A DNA stretch of 64,000 nucleotides from Massospora cicadina (GCA_022478985.1 JAKSZP010005595.1:35903-99902); one strand, 5' to 3'. Shown: positions 54,081-64,000, counted from the stretch's first letter. Notes: generated by a model from the letters alone, not told the origin. Translations and numbers: made by a program.

Positions 54081-55320
54081 CAAATAGGTTTAGTTATAAT
54101 AAGCCAACATCTCCAGTGTCAATTTGATGGAGTATGTTTTCTGCGCACTTTAGATTGTGGTCATTTTGTGCAGAATTTAAGTCCAATTTTATTTGATTAA
54201 AGCTAATACTTCATTTTGCTGATCTTTGGTTAATCCTAATAATTGTTCTCAAGCAATTAACATATATTTTTCCAGCTGAATAAGGTTATCCCATTTCATT
54301 CAAATCCCCAAATTCATGAAAGGAATGGAGCTCTGTTATAGAGGTGTACTGGGTGAACGCAACTACTTGATTTCAAATAATTACAATTTGCGTTTTTCTC
54401 AGATTGTCTAATATTATATGGATTTCCCCAAGACCAGGAATTAGGATTCCTGGAGATACCCAAGGTTCAATTCTTGATCTTCACCAAGGAGCCTTATTTT
54501 CAACATATAATTGCGCAGGAATTATCAGCATCAGTCCATTATTAACCACTGTCTGCATCCCAAGAAGTATGATTAGTTCTTTTTTATTCTGGTTGGAATT
54601 CTCAGTTTTCATTCACGCGTTTTGGTAAAGGCTGGATCTTTTACCCGTCTAGTTTATATCTAACAGGAATGATTTAATCCTTATACATCATGTTATTAAG
54701 TTATTTCTCCAATTGAAGGGGTATCCCTCTTTTGATGATAGTTCAGTGGTAGCATCTGGCCCAATACTGTCAGAGTATCTTCCTCAAATTTGCACTTTAC
54801 TCCGTACTTCTGCATGAATTCAGTGCCATTGGGAATATCATGATTCTAATTAGCTTGAACAATCTATGGCTCAGACACGACTAGGGATCCAAAAAAGGGT
54901 CAAGGCACTATAAGCCCACACAAGAAGTAGTAGAGTTGGGACCAGCTCACATAATGCTTTCAATGTGTTACTACTGGCAATATCTTTAGACGTTTTACTA
55001 ATTTGGCAGACACAATATTGATTTGCGCACCGCTATTGATAATAGCCCTTGCTTCTACCAGGCTAACCAAAATGTCAGAATAACACACTTAAAGTATTAG
55101 GATTTATAGTTTATTAAATGTATAGCGGCATCATTTGCCATATCCAGAGTGTGAATAATTTTTGGGATGATATATCAGGAAATGAATCCTTGATGGTAGC
55201 AATGGAATTTCAAATTAAAGTCTTCAAACTTCATCTTTAGAACTTTTCCATGATTGTCAGCATTTTGGGCCTTTTCTAACAGTTGACAAGCATAAGGACA
55301 AGGGACTTCTAATATAATTT
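54081..55320 (-). pseudogene. Protease and linker (element H)
   Basis: At 55060-55010 the minus strand reads AIINSGAQINIVSAKLVKR, a retropepsin active site with DTG changed to N-S-G (55029-55037). The linker to RT follows down to 54080, with PFMNLGI and LLKLEKY-like pieces; the 54404-54628 open stretch on the opposite strand is a shadow. Confidence 0.6.
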
Positions 55321-56785
55321 CAGGATTAATTGCATTTGCTTTTGATCGAGTTATTGTATGGATATTTGGACTGTGATTAGCTGGGGAGAATTGTAAACAG
55401 TTACAAATGCAAAGATATCAGAAAATCAATTTTGTCAAAAATTTCTGGTGGAACTGGGCAATCTGTGGATCTAGATCATTCCTCATCTAGACCGCAGCCT
55501 TAACCTGACTCCTTGTAGACATTGTTTTCCTGAACAAAGTTCACCTGATCCTTTGGTTCTTATTCCGGCACTGGGCAGCATAGTGTCCAATATTCCACAT
55601 CAGTTATATAATGTATGCGGCCCGTTACTAGGCCAATTCAGATCAACAGGTTTTTCTTCATTTTATTGAGTAAATTTTTTTGCGCTTGGGATTTTTTTGG
55701 CTAATTTGAATTAAAAAGCAGTTGTTATTACACTTCAATTTGGTGAGTCAAGTGTGGAGGCCGATTCTAACAAGTGCTCCACCATTTGAGAAGTAGTATT
55801 ATTATTGATGAATCTTGATGCCATGATATGGCGTAAATCCCAATGATGTTGAAGTGCTGCCTTCATGGCAATTCAAGCGTCAAAATCGCTCAGGTTGTTA
55901 CCTCCCATTAGGATTTGTGTTTCTTCATAGAAACAGTCAGCAAATTCTTCTAAGGTTTCATTTTCAGAATTTTATTACCATGAACTCCTGCTTTTGGTTA
56001 GCCATTAGTTAAGGGCAGCTGAATTCCTTCATAATCGAATTTTTTCCTCCTTAGTGACCAATTTTACCCTTTCAAATGGGGTAGTAACAAGTTTAGACAA
56101 GTGGTATTTAAACAATTGATAATGGTAACAGCTTTTTGGCAATCACTGCAACCAAAAAATGGTCTTTTTTAACAATCTGAATAAAGATGGGACATTATCT
56201 TAATGAAAGGGTGGCAATTTTAGGATAAGCCAAAATTAATTGGTTTTACAGGATTGTTTGCAGGATAGCAGCGCAGCTAGCCTTCTAGCACCTTTTGGTG
56301 TGTTTTCAGGGGTCATCACCAGAATGGCAGAATAGGCACTTAGCATATCTTGTGTAGCCTGAATGCTCCCTATATTGCTTTCATCTTTGTATAGGTCCTG
56401 GTCACCAATCTCAGTTTCTACATGGATACAATACATTAATGTTTTTCCAATTCATGTGATTGTTTCTGAAGTTGACCATTTTTCTCCTAGAATAGCCGAT
56501 TTTCCCATCATCAACTTGAATTCTACTGTGAACATGTTTAGATCCTACTCCACTTTAGATTATTTCTTCTCTCAACTCAGATATTTTCTAAATAACTTAT
56601 TATTAACTTCAGCGGCAAGGTTAACATCTTTTTCCACATTGGTAACGTGATTCTCTGTTCTGGATAAATTGGCCTGAGCTGCTAATATTAAAGTGGTCTA
56701 ATTTACACTCTCCATCCTATTCCATAGCCGCTGAATCTCACCCTGAACATAGGACATGGCGGTTTTTTGACAAGACTCAACTACA
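55321..56785 (-). pseudogene. Gag with zinc knuckle (element H)
   Basis: The knuckle region at about 55565-55610 reads NIGHYAAQCRN on the minus strand, the GHYAxxC half of CCHC; the first Cys pair is lost. FKWDLRHIMASRFI (about 55800-55850) and ETLEEFADCFYEE (about 55920-55960) are typical of the capsid C-terminal part. The 66-codon stretch 56436-56236 belongs to the N-terminal half. Starts near the PBS. Confidence 0.68.
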
Positions 56786-56803
56786 CCCCTGTAGTAAGCA
56801 CTA
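56786..56803 (-). promoter_or_regulatory. Primer-binding site of element H
   Basis: The minus strand reads TAGTGCTTACTACAGGGG directly after the LTR. It is identical to the F site apart from the second and third bases (TAG here, TGA in F), both explained by an ancestral TGG. Confidence 0.7.
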
Positions 56804-57636
56804 GTGTAAACTTTTTGGTAGTTTAACGCACAGGTTAGTTGTGAAAAAATAAAGGTCCTAGATGTATGGCGACAACTAGTAGGTTGAGACTTAACAATAA
56901 GTGGCAATGAATCCACTCTGGTGAACTTACTTGAAAAACAACTAGGGACCTTTATTCCTTCATTCTTTAATTAAGAATTAGTATAATAGATATTTCAGTT
57001 GAACTACGTTTTATTAAAGAAAGCTAGGAAATTTATATTCAGAAGCTGGACAACTTTTTGGATATTTTTTTTAAAATCAACTGATTGGTCTTCTCAAACT
57101 TCTTACCTTTAGGATTTACTTCTAATGATGGCTAATGCCTTAGTATTGGTTAATTCTCAGAAATGTAAACTTTCACAGATCAGCAGCCATCCCCTTGTGT
57201 TAGGAACCATAAATAGATGGGCTGGGGCCATATTACCTGATTAAACTACTAACTACTGCCAAACAAGATTTAAAACGCTTCAGTAACTTCGTGAAAAAGA
57301 CCTAATTGTTCAGCGCCTCTCCTGAATGATTAAATATGGCATCTCATTATTGACAATCAGCCCTCATTGAATTGCCTAAGTAGCATTGTTGGGTATGATC
57401 CCTGGCAATTTTATTCAAACCAAATATTGAATTATATCATTTGGTTAACCATGACTAACATTTTAGTGGGGATGATCCCCATTTATAATTTAAAACTAAT
57501 TGTCAGATTATATCCTTTAGTTAATTACAATTAATAATTTAGTTGGCAACCATTACCAAACAATAGCTTATTATACATTCTTTGTAATTCTAATTGGCAA
57601 GTGAGATGGATAATATGGTCAACCAAATTTCCAACA
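56804..57636 (-). repeat. 5' LTR of element H
   Basis: 833 bp, from TGTTGGAAATTTGG at 57636 to ...GTTTACAC at 56804 on the minus strand. It is paired with 44847-45688. Confidence 0.8.
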
Positions 57637-58413
57637 ACTAAGTTCTCTTAAAATAAAGAACCCAACATGCTTACTCAGTTCTGATGACTCTCCTTTGTTT
57701 TCAACTTTCCCCTTAGTATGGGATCTCAGTAACTCAAGTTTCTGTATGGGTTCATTAGGCTCTATTTACGCTATCTTTGACGGTGGATTTCCTATCTAAA
57801 GTATTCGTCTAAATTAATGAAACGCATCTAGATTGCCCATGACTTACACCATTAATGATGTAAAAAAGTGGCTGGCCTGCAATGTACTTAATCCATATTT
57901 TATTTATCTTATTAAATCAGGTTCAATAAATTATCATAACCTTGGCTGTCGCCAAGGATAGCCCCAGCTATGACCTTATCTTGGGAGAACAGCTAGTCTG
58001 TGACTACTCTGCAATCATGCATTATGATAAAGGGTTTTACTTATTGAATTACAGAGTCCATTCTGTTATTTAAGACATCCCCTAGACGCTAAGATAGAGA
58101 TCAGAGCTAAGGCCTGATACCTATAAAAATGAAGACTGAATCAATTGAAAAGAGTATCATGTATGAGGCTCATGATTATGGCCACCCTCTCCAAAGGTGG
58201 AATGATAAGAGGGCATGCCTCAGTATCAACAAAAGGTGACCATAGTAAGACCAAAATCTCAAATTATAGTCAGCAATAGGGTCTATTTTAACTTCCCACT
58301 AGGGCCTTAAAGAAATATGAGAGTGAAAATTCATTTATAAAAAATTCTGAACTTTTTTGTGATTTTAGATCTGACATATGCTGGGTCCATAACAGTATTT
58401 TGGCAAGTTAGTC
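57637..58413 (+). pseudogene. Gypsy protease relic, probably continuation of G
   Basis: The plus strand at about 57950-58060 reads AKDSPSYDLILGEQLVCDYS, then AIMHYDKGFYLLN. This is the C-terminal half of a gypsy retropepsin (SYDLILGxDWLxxxxAxIDYxxxxLxL). A possible active-site remnant, IYAIFDGGFPI, lies at about 57750-57795. Strand and order fit the gag relic at 42573-44846 if H is removed. The sequence is cut at 58413 by LTR C copy 3. Confidence 0.55.
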
Positions 58414-60101
58414 TGACAACTCAGGACTGAGGGTCCTAATAAACCATTGAATTAATTTTAATTATTGCTTAGGTAAAAGATAAATGCTATTTTATTCTTT
58501 GTGATCAGTGAGTTAGGATTTTATATAGGCTCATATCATCCCGCCTGATACAATTATTATATATGCTTATCCACTAGGGGGCAATACCGCTAGTGGATGT
58601 GGGGTTTATCATTCCATATAACTTTTGTTTGCAAATTATCTTGAACATACATTGAGTATTTCACCAAATTTTGATTCGCTGGATACTAGTGCTATGTGGA
58701 GAAAGAGTTCCAACAAAAAAAAGCAATCAAGCTGTCATATTTTTATTTTATTTTGAGGTAGGCAGACCAGGGGATGATACCACACTAATTAAGGGGAAAT
58801 TGAATGAATAGTAAATGAGATAAAATCTGAAAATCCTCCATGCATGCCATATATTAGGCCAGGAAAACCCATGGACCACCTTTGCTAATCACTATCTCTG
58901 TTTGAGCATTGGTGCACAACGCCAACACAGTCATAATTGTCCCCTACCCAAAGTTCCTGTATCAGAATCAAACTCAGGGAGGCAGTGTGATAGGTTCCTA
59001 TTCTACCTCCGGGGTATCCTCTCCAAAGCTGTCAAGTTTAGTATTAATAATTTATTAATTTTTAGGGTCAAATGGTTTTGTTGCCAATTAATTAAGGGTA
59101 TATCGAGTAGTTTCTGGGCTTGACAACGCTTTTTTTGTCTGCACATTGCAGTTTAACCTTTTAGGCAACGTGACGTGTTGATAATGAGTAAAGGGTCCCA
59201 ATACTTAAGTAGGTTGCTAGCTTAATGGGGTTACTCCGCTAGTTGGTTGGGCGTTGGGACACACTACCTCCAAATACAACCCATAGAGGATCATTATCTA
59301 GTCAGCGGTGGATTCCAACTAGATGGATGAATGAGCGGAAGCCTCATTTATCATTAAAGCGATTTATCAAGGATAATTCAGCAGTGGAATCTGCTGTTTC
59401 CAATTGGAGTGCTAACAGAAGAGTTAGGCGCTGAAAACCCTACATTTCTCATTGTTTATTATATTATAAATTAGAACAATTAAAATATTTTTAATATCAA
59501 CCATTTTTAGTTTATTATATAAATTATTGTATTTATTTTGTATCTCTTAGGATTATGGTAGAGGGATCAGATACCCTAGTGCTGATTACTATCAATTACT
59601 CCGCAGCTCCTTCATCAATAGAGGAAGGGTAAGAAGTTCACCAAGAAAACCAATGGACTATAATTTCTGAATAATTTTCATGGTGAGGACCTCTAATCCG
59701 GAATTATAAATCAAATTTTTTTACAAGAGGTTTTCTTAAAACATACTGAAACTGCTATTTGTAGGTTAACTTATGTTGCCATCCAAAAAGATGCCAACTC
59801 CAGAGGAGGAGTTTAAAGGTCAGTATTTTTCTTATCTGGTGTGTTTTTAAGACACTTTAAAGTTTGGGTTGAAGGGAGATTGTTGTACCTGTTCCAAGGA
59901 GGACCCTGAGCAGAAGAAATATTTGTTGTGAACGAGTTAACTGGATACTAGTCTTCATACTAGTATCAATCACCCGGATATTTTATTAGACTATTTATCA
60001 CAAACAACTATTGATTGCAGATATAAAGAATCTGTGAAAGAATCTAGGAAGCTGAAGCGAGCTATAATTAGGAAAGAGACCCTAGTTCCGCTATTTTAAC
60101 A
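58414..60101 (+). repeat. LTR family C, copy 3 (5' LTR of element K)
   Basis: It begins TGACAACTCAGGACTGAGGG (compare TGTTGAGAAACCTCTCAGGG in copy 1) and ends CTATTTTAACA before a PBS-like GGGTGCTTTTTGGG. It shares GTTAACCTTTTAGGCAACGTG-like, TAACAGAAGAGTTAGGCGC and CTAGTATCAATCACCC blocks with copies 1 and/or 2. SINE-II copy 2 accounts for 58738-59025. It lacks the SINE-I of copy 1, giving the empty site. Confidence 0.68.
58738..59025 (-). mobile_element. SINE-II copy 2 (tRNA-derived, 288 bp)
   Basis: The minus-strand insert is flanked by AAGCTGTCA (58729-58737 and 59026-59034). It is colinear with copy 1 at 24173-24463 from the GGATACCCC head through the 3' end. B box-like GAGTTTGATTC (58965-58975) on the minus strand. 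The 3' end ATCCCCTGGTCTGCCTACC with an (AAAAT)n-like tail matches the LINE and copy-1 ends. The two other LTR C copies lack it. Confidence 0.78.
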
Positions 60102-61139
60102 GGGTGCTTTTTGGGTTATAACTCTCCTCAATGGTGGCCCTCTTGGAGACTTTAATTAGTGGTAATATGATCATTGAACAACAAGCTAGCTTTGAGCTGT
60201 TGTCAGAAGAATACCAAAAATTTTTCTAAATGCCACATACAAATTTTCAAAGAAGAAGGGTGTATTTTATCATGATAAACTAGTATGCCAAGATCTTCCA
60301 GTCTCATCCCTAACAAAAGAGCAAGATGAATAATCTCAGGTGCAATCAACTTAAACAGTTGTGAACAATGTTTTTTATGCCTTTGCATAAAGTTTGTATT
60401 TCAACCCTTTTGTTTATCCAAAATAATGTAGTAGTAGGGTTGTGAAGGAATACTGTAGGCTTAAATCAACAAAAATGATAGTTACCATTTGCCAAAGATT
60501 GGTGACTCATTCCGCCTACTTTCAAGATCAAATACTCCTCTGTTATGGATTTGTCCAGTGGGTACTGGAAGATTACTGCGCCTGAAGATTGACCTTAATG
60601 TGCTTATAAACTAATGAAGAATTTTAAACCAACCAGTTAATTCTAAGGGCTGGTAATATTCTCGCAACGTTCCAAATGGCCATGTATGGGATAATGGGAG
60701 TCTTGAAGTTGTCCTATGTATTCATATATCTTGACAACACTACTATAATCTTGGGAACGCTAATGGCTATCTAGAACACCTTAGGAATTCTTTAATTGTC
60801 TCCATAAAGACTCTTTTGACTCAAGCCTTTATTTTCTTTTCCAGTCCAAGAGGCAATTCCTTGAACATAAGTAAAAAGGAATTTTAACACATTTTAAACT
60901 AAGTTATAACTAATTAGAAAATGTCACACCACTAAAGTCTGTGGGATTGTTGGATTTAAGCGATTTGTTATGCTCGCTGGTGCATTTTTCACCTGAATTC
61001 AACAATATTTATGCAATAGAAAATAAATTCTCTACTGAAGGAATATTTGATTCATGAGTTTTAGGGACCACTTATCTTTAAAATTAATAGCATTTGAATT
61101 AAAATAAAGATGAGTTTTTTATAGTTTTTTTTTATTAGT
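60102..61139 (+). pseudogene. Pol relic of element K: PBS and RT, gag deleted
   Basis: PBS-like GGGTGCTTTTTGGG lies at 60102-60115. Only about 400 bp later RT begins: MDLSSGYWKITAPED (about 60545-60590). Then come ILATFQMAMYGIMGVLKLSY and VFIYLDN; the YLDD box is Y-L-D-N (60727-60738). GFKRFVMLAGAFFT at about 60950-60995 fits the end of RT. Gag and protease are missing, so this is an internally deleted element. It is cut at about 61139 by element I. Confidence 0.65.
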
Positions 61140-61689
61140 TGCCGCAATAGGGTCAAAAAAGAACCCTATTATTATGTTGCTGCTTAGTTATTAATTTATC
61201 TGAAGCTCTGAGTTTGAGGGCTGAGAAATTCATTATAACTTACAAGTATCTAAATTAGGGTATATGGGGTTTCAATCTATCAGAACTCTCAATTTTCAGC
61301 TCGCTTCAATGGAATGGCTGATGGAGGATTGATATTGGGTAGGACAAGTCTGTTAGGTAAAGATTTAGAATAATAACCAATCAATGGGTGATAAAATATT
61401 TGCACCTTGCAGGACCCCTTTAACTCTATAAAAGTAGGTGGTCTCCTTATAGGTGTCTGAAGTAAACTGGAAGCGTGCCTTAGGAGGAACCTTAGACAGA
61501 CTCCCCTGATTAATCTTCATGGTCATGGCAATTGACTACCTAAACTCGCACTATTTGCCTGAGAAGTATGAATTGAAGTATTACAAAAATTTGTGGGTTT
61601 CCACCAAGAATTGATCAGGGTCATTTGCCAATAGTAATGTTGTTTACCTCCAAATTCTTATCTTACATCAGACTAGTAATTATCTTACA
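61140..61689 (-). repeat. 3' LTR of element I
   Basis: It starts TGTAAGATAATTACTAGTC at 61689 on the minus strand, directly after a PPT. The other end is placed at about 61140, where the K pol relic stops. An 8-bp perfect inverted repeat AATAGGGT/ACCCTATT lies at about 61146-61170. Length about 550 bp. No partner LTR in the window. Confidence 0.5.
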
Positions 61690-61701
61690 TTACCCCCTTA
61701 A
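61690..61701 (-). promoter_or_regulatory. Polypurine tract of element I
   Basis: The minus strand reads TTAAGGGGGTAA immediately before the LTR start TGTAAG. Confidence 0.6.
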
Positions 61702-62690
61702 TAGTGGTAGGGGATGGATAAAGATATAAGAAACAACCATGAACCCGGATGATGGTAACTCCAGAAGCAAGGAATTTTATGTAGTATTCATCCCCTCACT
61801 TATATGTGTTTACAAAGGCCCTCAGATAGACCCAAGCTTCTCACTCTAGGGGTAATCCAATTATGGTGATACAGTACCAAGACTGATACTTAGAAGGAAA
61901 GAGAGGGTCCCTGCTCACATTAGCAGCTTGACCTTCTTTAGTGACAGTCTTAACCAAGTTAGTCATAGCCTCTGCTTGTAGTTGAATGATATAATGGGTC
62001 AATTTTTCATTGCTTGTTCAGGGTTAGTCCTGTCATAGATAATACTTTTGATAATGAAACCAAAACCCTCAGTTCTCATCCATACAATAGATGTAAAGGG
62101 AACATTTTAAGGATGTAATAATAACTAATATTATAGGCCATGAGCATGCTGGGTAGGTAGAAATTTCAGTGGAGAGGGTCTGAATTGGCCAAATTGTGGA
62201 GTATAGAGACCAGGGTTACGTTAACTCTTTCTACGGCCCCATTTATGGACTGGTTGTAGGGGGCTGAGAAGAGTTGTTATGTTCCCATGGAGGTGGCAAG
62301 GAGCTTTATCAATTGGGAGGTAAAGTTTTTCCCATGTCACAAAGGAAGGCTGGGGGAAACCATGCCGTGTGAAGATATTTTGATATTTGAAAGTAGCAAG
62401 TGGCTTTAGAAGTATGAGCGGGGAGATCAAAGCTTCAGCTTATTTAATAAAATGGTCAACTCCAACCAAGATGTAATGATTGCCCCTGTAGTAATCTGAG
62501 GGAGAGTGACCTACCACAGCCAAAATTATGGTGTGGAAGGGTTGTTGGGGTTTCTTAGGTTGGTATTAATACCTGGTCTTGAAGCTGAATTGTTTTTAAA
62601 GGTCAGACAGGTACCCAGGACTTCAGCTATGGTTTTCATAATTTTACTTCTCAGTAATACCGTTCTTTAACTCACTAATAGGTTTCTTGG
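61702..62690 (-). pseudogene. Integrase (element I)
   Basis: The open stretch 62430-62221 reads IFTRHGFPQPSFVTWEKLYL followed by APCHLHGNITTLLSPLQPVH, the second half of the IN core (GxPxxxxSDxGxxF...LSPLQPxxNGAVERV). It ends HKWGRRKS where NGAVERV is expected. The first half reads YILVGVDHFIK (about 62440-62480), containing the catalytic VDH. The C-terminal part (to 61702) is decayed. Confidence 0.72.
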
Positions 62691-63576
62691 ACTCAGCCAT
62701 GGCTCATGATAGTGTGAGACTCTGTGGTCACAGGTACTCGCTCTGATGGCCGGAGATAGGGCAACCAATTTATTCCCACTTTCTTATATAAATTCCCACT
62801 TTCCAGCTTAATGTTTCGAGAATGCCAAGCTAGAATCTTATGTACTGTTTCAGCTTCATCATCCCATGCTTTAAAAGTCATGAGCAGGTCATGTAGCCTC
62901 TCAGCTTCATTATTGTCTAAGTGAAGAACAGGCAGCCGCGTCAACCCGCTTACACTCATGTGTCTATTTCCTACCCTGTGCTCAATTTCATGTCGTAATG
63001 CTGGAGTCAGAGCCCAGCAAGCAAGGCATCAAATGGGGCCTTCATATTCTGCAACCACTTCAAGGAGGCGTGTTAGTAACCACTTTGTATGACGTCCCAT
63101 ATAGGAAGGGACAATAGTGCTTAAGCAAGTAAGACAGTCAGATCTTCCTCTTCAGTGACTCTATAGTTGCGTTCAGCTTTTGAGAGCATTTTGTTGAAAT
63201 AGGACATGGGGTGATTGACCCCATTTTCATCCAACTGAGCTAAGATAGCCCAACGCATACAGAGGCATCCGTGAACAACATGAAGGGCTTGCCATAGTCA
63301 GGATGACAGAAGATCTGCCGTTGTTACAATAACTCCTTCAGGTCTAAAATGCAGCTTTTTGTTCAATACCCAAATGGAATGGATGTGTTTAGCCAAGAGA
63401 AGTATGAGGGGCTCACTGAAATGGGCAAACTTGAGGCTGAATTAATTGTAATACTTCATCATGTTCAAGAATACATGTATGTCATGAAGGGTTTTGGGCG
63501 CAGACAAAATAGATATTTCTTCCACCTTGGCTTGACAGGGTTAATCCCATCTTGAGATAGCATGTCCAATAAAATT
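62691..63576 (-). pseudogene. RNase H and spacer (element I)
   Basis: KMLSKAERNYRVTEEEDLTV (about 63195-63135) is the gypsy KxLxxAERNYxVTExExLAV block, nearly intact. MLFTDASVCV-like sequence at about 63280-63250 gives the TDAS catalytic Asp. The 88-codon open stretch 62959-62693 reads RLPVLHLDNNEAERL, the spacer between RH and integrase. Stops and frame breaks. Confidence 0.72.
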
Positions 63577-63960
63577 TTACTTCCTCTGAAAGAAAGTACA
63601 TTTAAAGGATTTGAGCTTTATGTTAGATGCCTCCAACCATTTATTAACTTCTTTAGGTGCGTGAGGTGCTCGTTGAAGGCTTTGGAGTAAAACTGTGATT
63701 TCATCAGATAGACAATCACGCAGCTCAGCCCGAGATCCTGAAGAATATGATCCATTGACCACTGAAAAGTGGAAAATTGATTGCATAACCGCTGGGGTAA
63801 CCAAGTGGGTTGAAATTGGCCCTCGCTACAGATATGGGCGCACTTCTCCTGATCCTGTGAAACAAGGTCCATCTGCCAATCCCACTAGCCAAGCCCATGC
63901 AGAAAAGAACTTGGACCCAGAGAGTTGGGCCAGAGCGTCATCAATATAAAGGATTTTTTT
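63577..63960 (-). pseudogene. Reverse transcriptase (element I), truncated by window
   Basis: The minus strand reads DALAQLSGSKFFSAWAWLVG (about 63945-63885). The stretch 63872-63618 follows: EKCAHICSEGQFQPTWLPQR, LCNQFSTFQWSMDHILQDLG, LSCVIVYLMKSQFYSKAFNE. The YLDD box reads Y-L-M-K. The N-terminal fingers lie outside the window. Confidence 0.8.
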
Positions 63961-64000
63961 GGGGTTAGCCTATCCTTCCCCAAAACTAACTAAGAATAAA

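Larger units (their letters stand above)
44847..57636 (-). mobile_element. Gypsy element H, full length, with LINE3 in its integrase
   Basis: Two LTRs of 833 and 842 bp (56804-57636 as 5' LTR, 44847-45688 as 3' LTR) align throughout, e.g. TTTCACAGATCAGCARCCAT, CCCCTTGTGTTAGGAACCAT, AATTGTTCAGCGCCTCT and AAGYGAGATGGATAATRTG. Between them on the minus strand are PBS, gag, PR, RT, RH and IN. Removing LINE3 and one TSD leaves about 7.4 kb. No clear 5-bp target duplication was seen (AACTG left, ACTAA right). Confidence 0.82.
61140..64000 (-). mobile_element. Gypsy element I, 5' part outside window
   Basis: On the minus strand, from the right edge: RT, RNase H, spacer, integrase, PPT and 3' LTR. 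Gag, protease and 5' LTR lie beyond 64000. The RT catalytic box reads Y-L-M-K. Orientation is opposite to K, into which it appears to have inserted. Confidence 0.78.

Noticed and set aside
44842..57641. 5-bp TSD for element H (AACTG / ACTAA)
   Set aside because: The two flanks agree only if shifted by one base and with a mismatch, so I do not claim it.
61146..61170. Hairpin AATAGGGT/ACCCTATT as a rho-independent terminator
   Set aside because: This is eukaryotic repeat sequence inside an LTR, with no T-run directly after the stem and no gene ending there.
1..64000. A novel defence, biosynthetic or regulatory gene system
   Set aside because: Every open stretch above about 110 codons is explained by gypsy or LINE domains or their antisense. 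I found no gene cluster or intact non-transposon gene.

Overview
The window looks like one intergenic transposon nest from a eukaryotic nuclear genome. I see no host gene, tRNA or rRNA gene, operon or CRISPR array. The content is decayed Ty3/gypsy LTR retrotransposons (AT-rich, full of stops), three copies of one GC-richer LINE family (APE-type endonuclease, RT, C-terminal zinc-binding region), and short tRNA-derived SINEs. A repeat-rich filamentous fungus is my best guess, because the LINE RT and zf-RVT layout resembles fungal, particularly early-diverging fungal, elements. That is a low-confidence impression and nothing in the window proves the taxon.

Layout, left to right. 1-6137: minus-strand gypsy element A (IN, RH, RT, PR, gag, PBS, 5' LTR), its integrase split by a 1-kb GC-rich insertion. 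6180-7275: integrase of plus-strand gypsy B, cut by A. 7276-8953: a long LTR (family C) with a PPT on its left and a PBS on its right, so it serves B as 3' LTR and D as 5' LTR; it carries SINE-I. 8955-18005: body of gypsy D, with LINE1 (9164-14500) inside. 18009 to about 18555: an unclassified retroposon-like insert. About 18560-34625: gypsy E, with SINE-I in its 5' LTR, SINE-II in its RNase H region, and complete gypsy F (27964-34554) inside its 3' LTR. 34626-36374: the rest of D, with PPT and 3' LTR. 36561-41834: LINE2. 42048-44846: 5' LTR and gag of G, an F relative. 44847-57636: minus-strand gypsy H, with LINE3 (46409-51814) in its integrase. 57637-58413: protease relic, probably the continuation of G. 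58414 to about 61139: LTR-C element K, carrying SINE-II. About 61140-64000: minus-strand gypsy I, leaving the window inside its RT.

Reading the elements together: the gypsy elements share decayed forms of one PBS (about TGGTGCTTACTACAGGG), so they form one lineage using one tRNA primer. Every gypsy RT whose catalytic box I could read is broken there, while all three LINEs keep FADD. The two SINE families end in the same roughly 30-bp 3' sequence as the LINEs, which suggests the LINE machinery moved them. The three LINEs also share a 5'-end hairpin whose stem changes by compensatory pairs. These last two points are the most interesting observations here. Most SINE and LINE insertions still have readable target-site duplications, so relative insertion order can be read. 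All identifications are by eye; LTR edges marked 'about' may be off by tens of bases.
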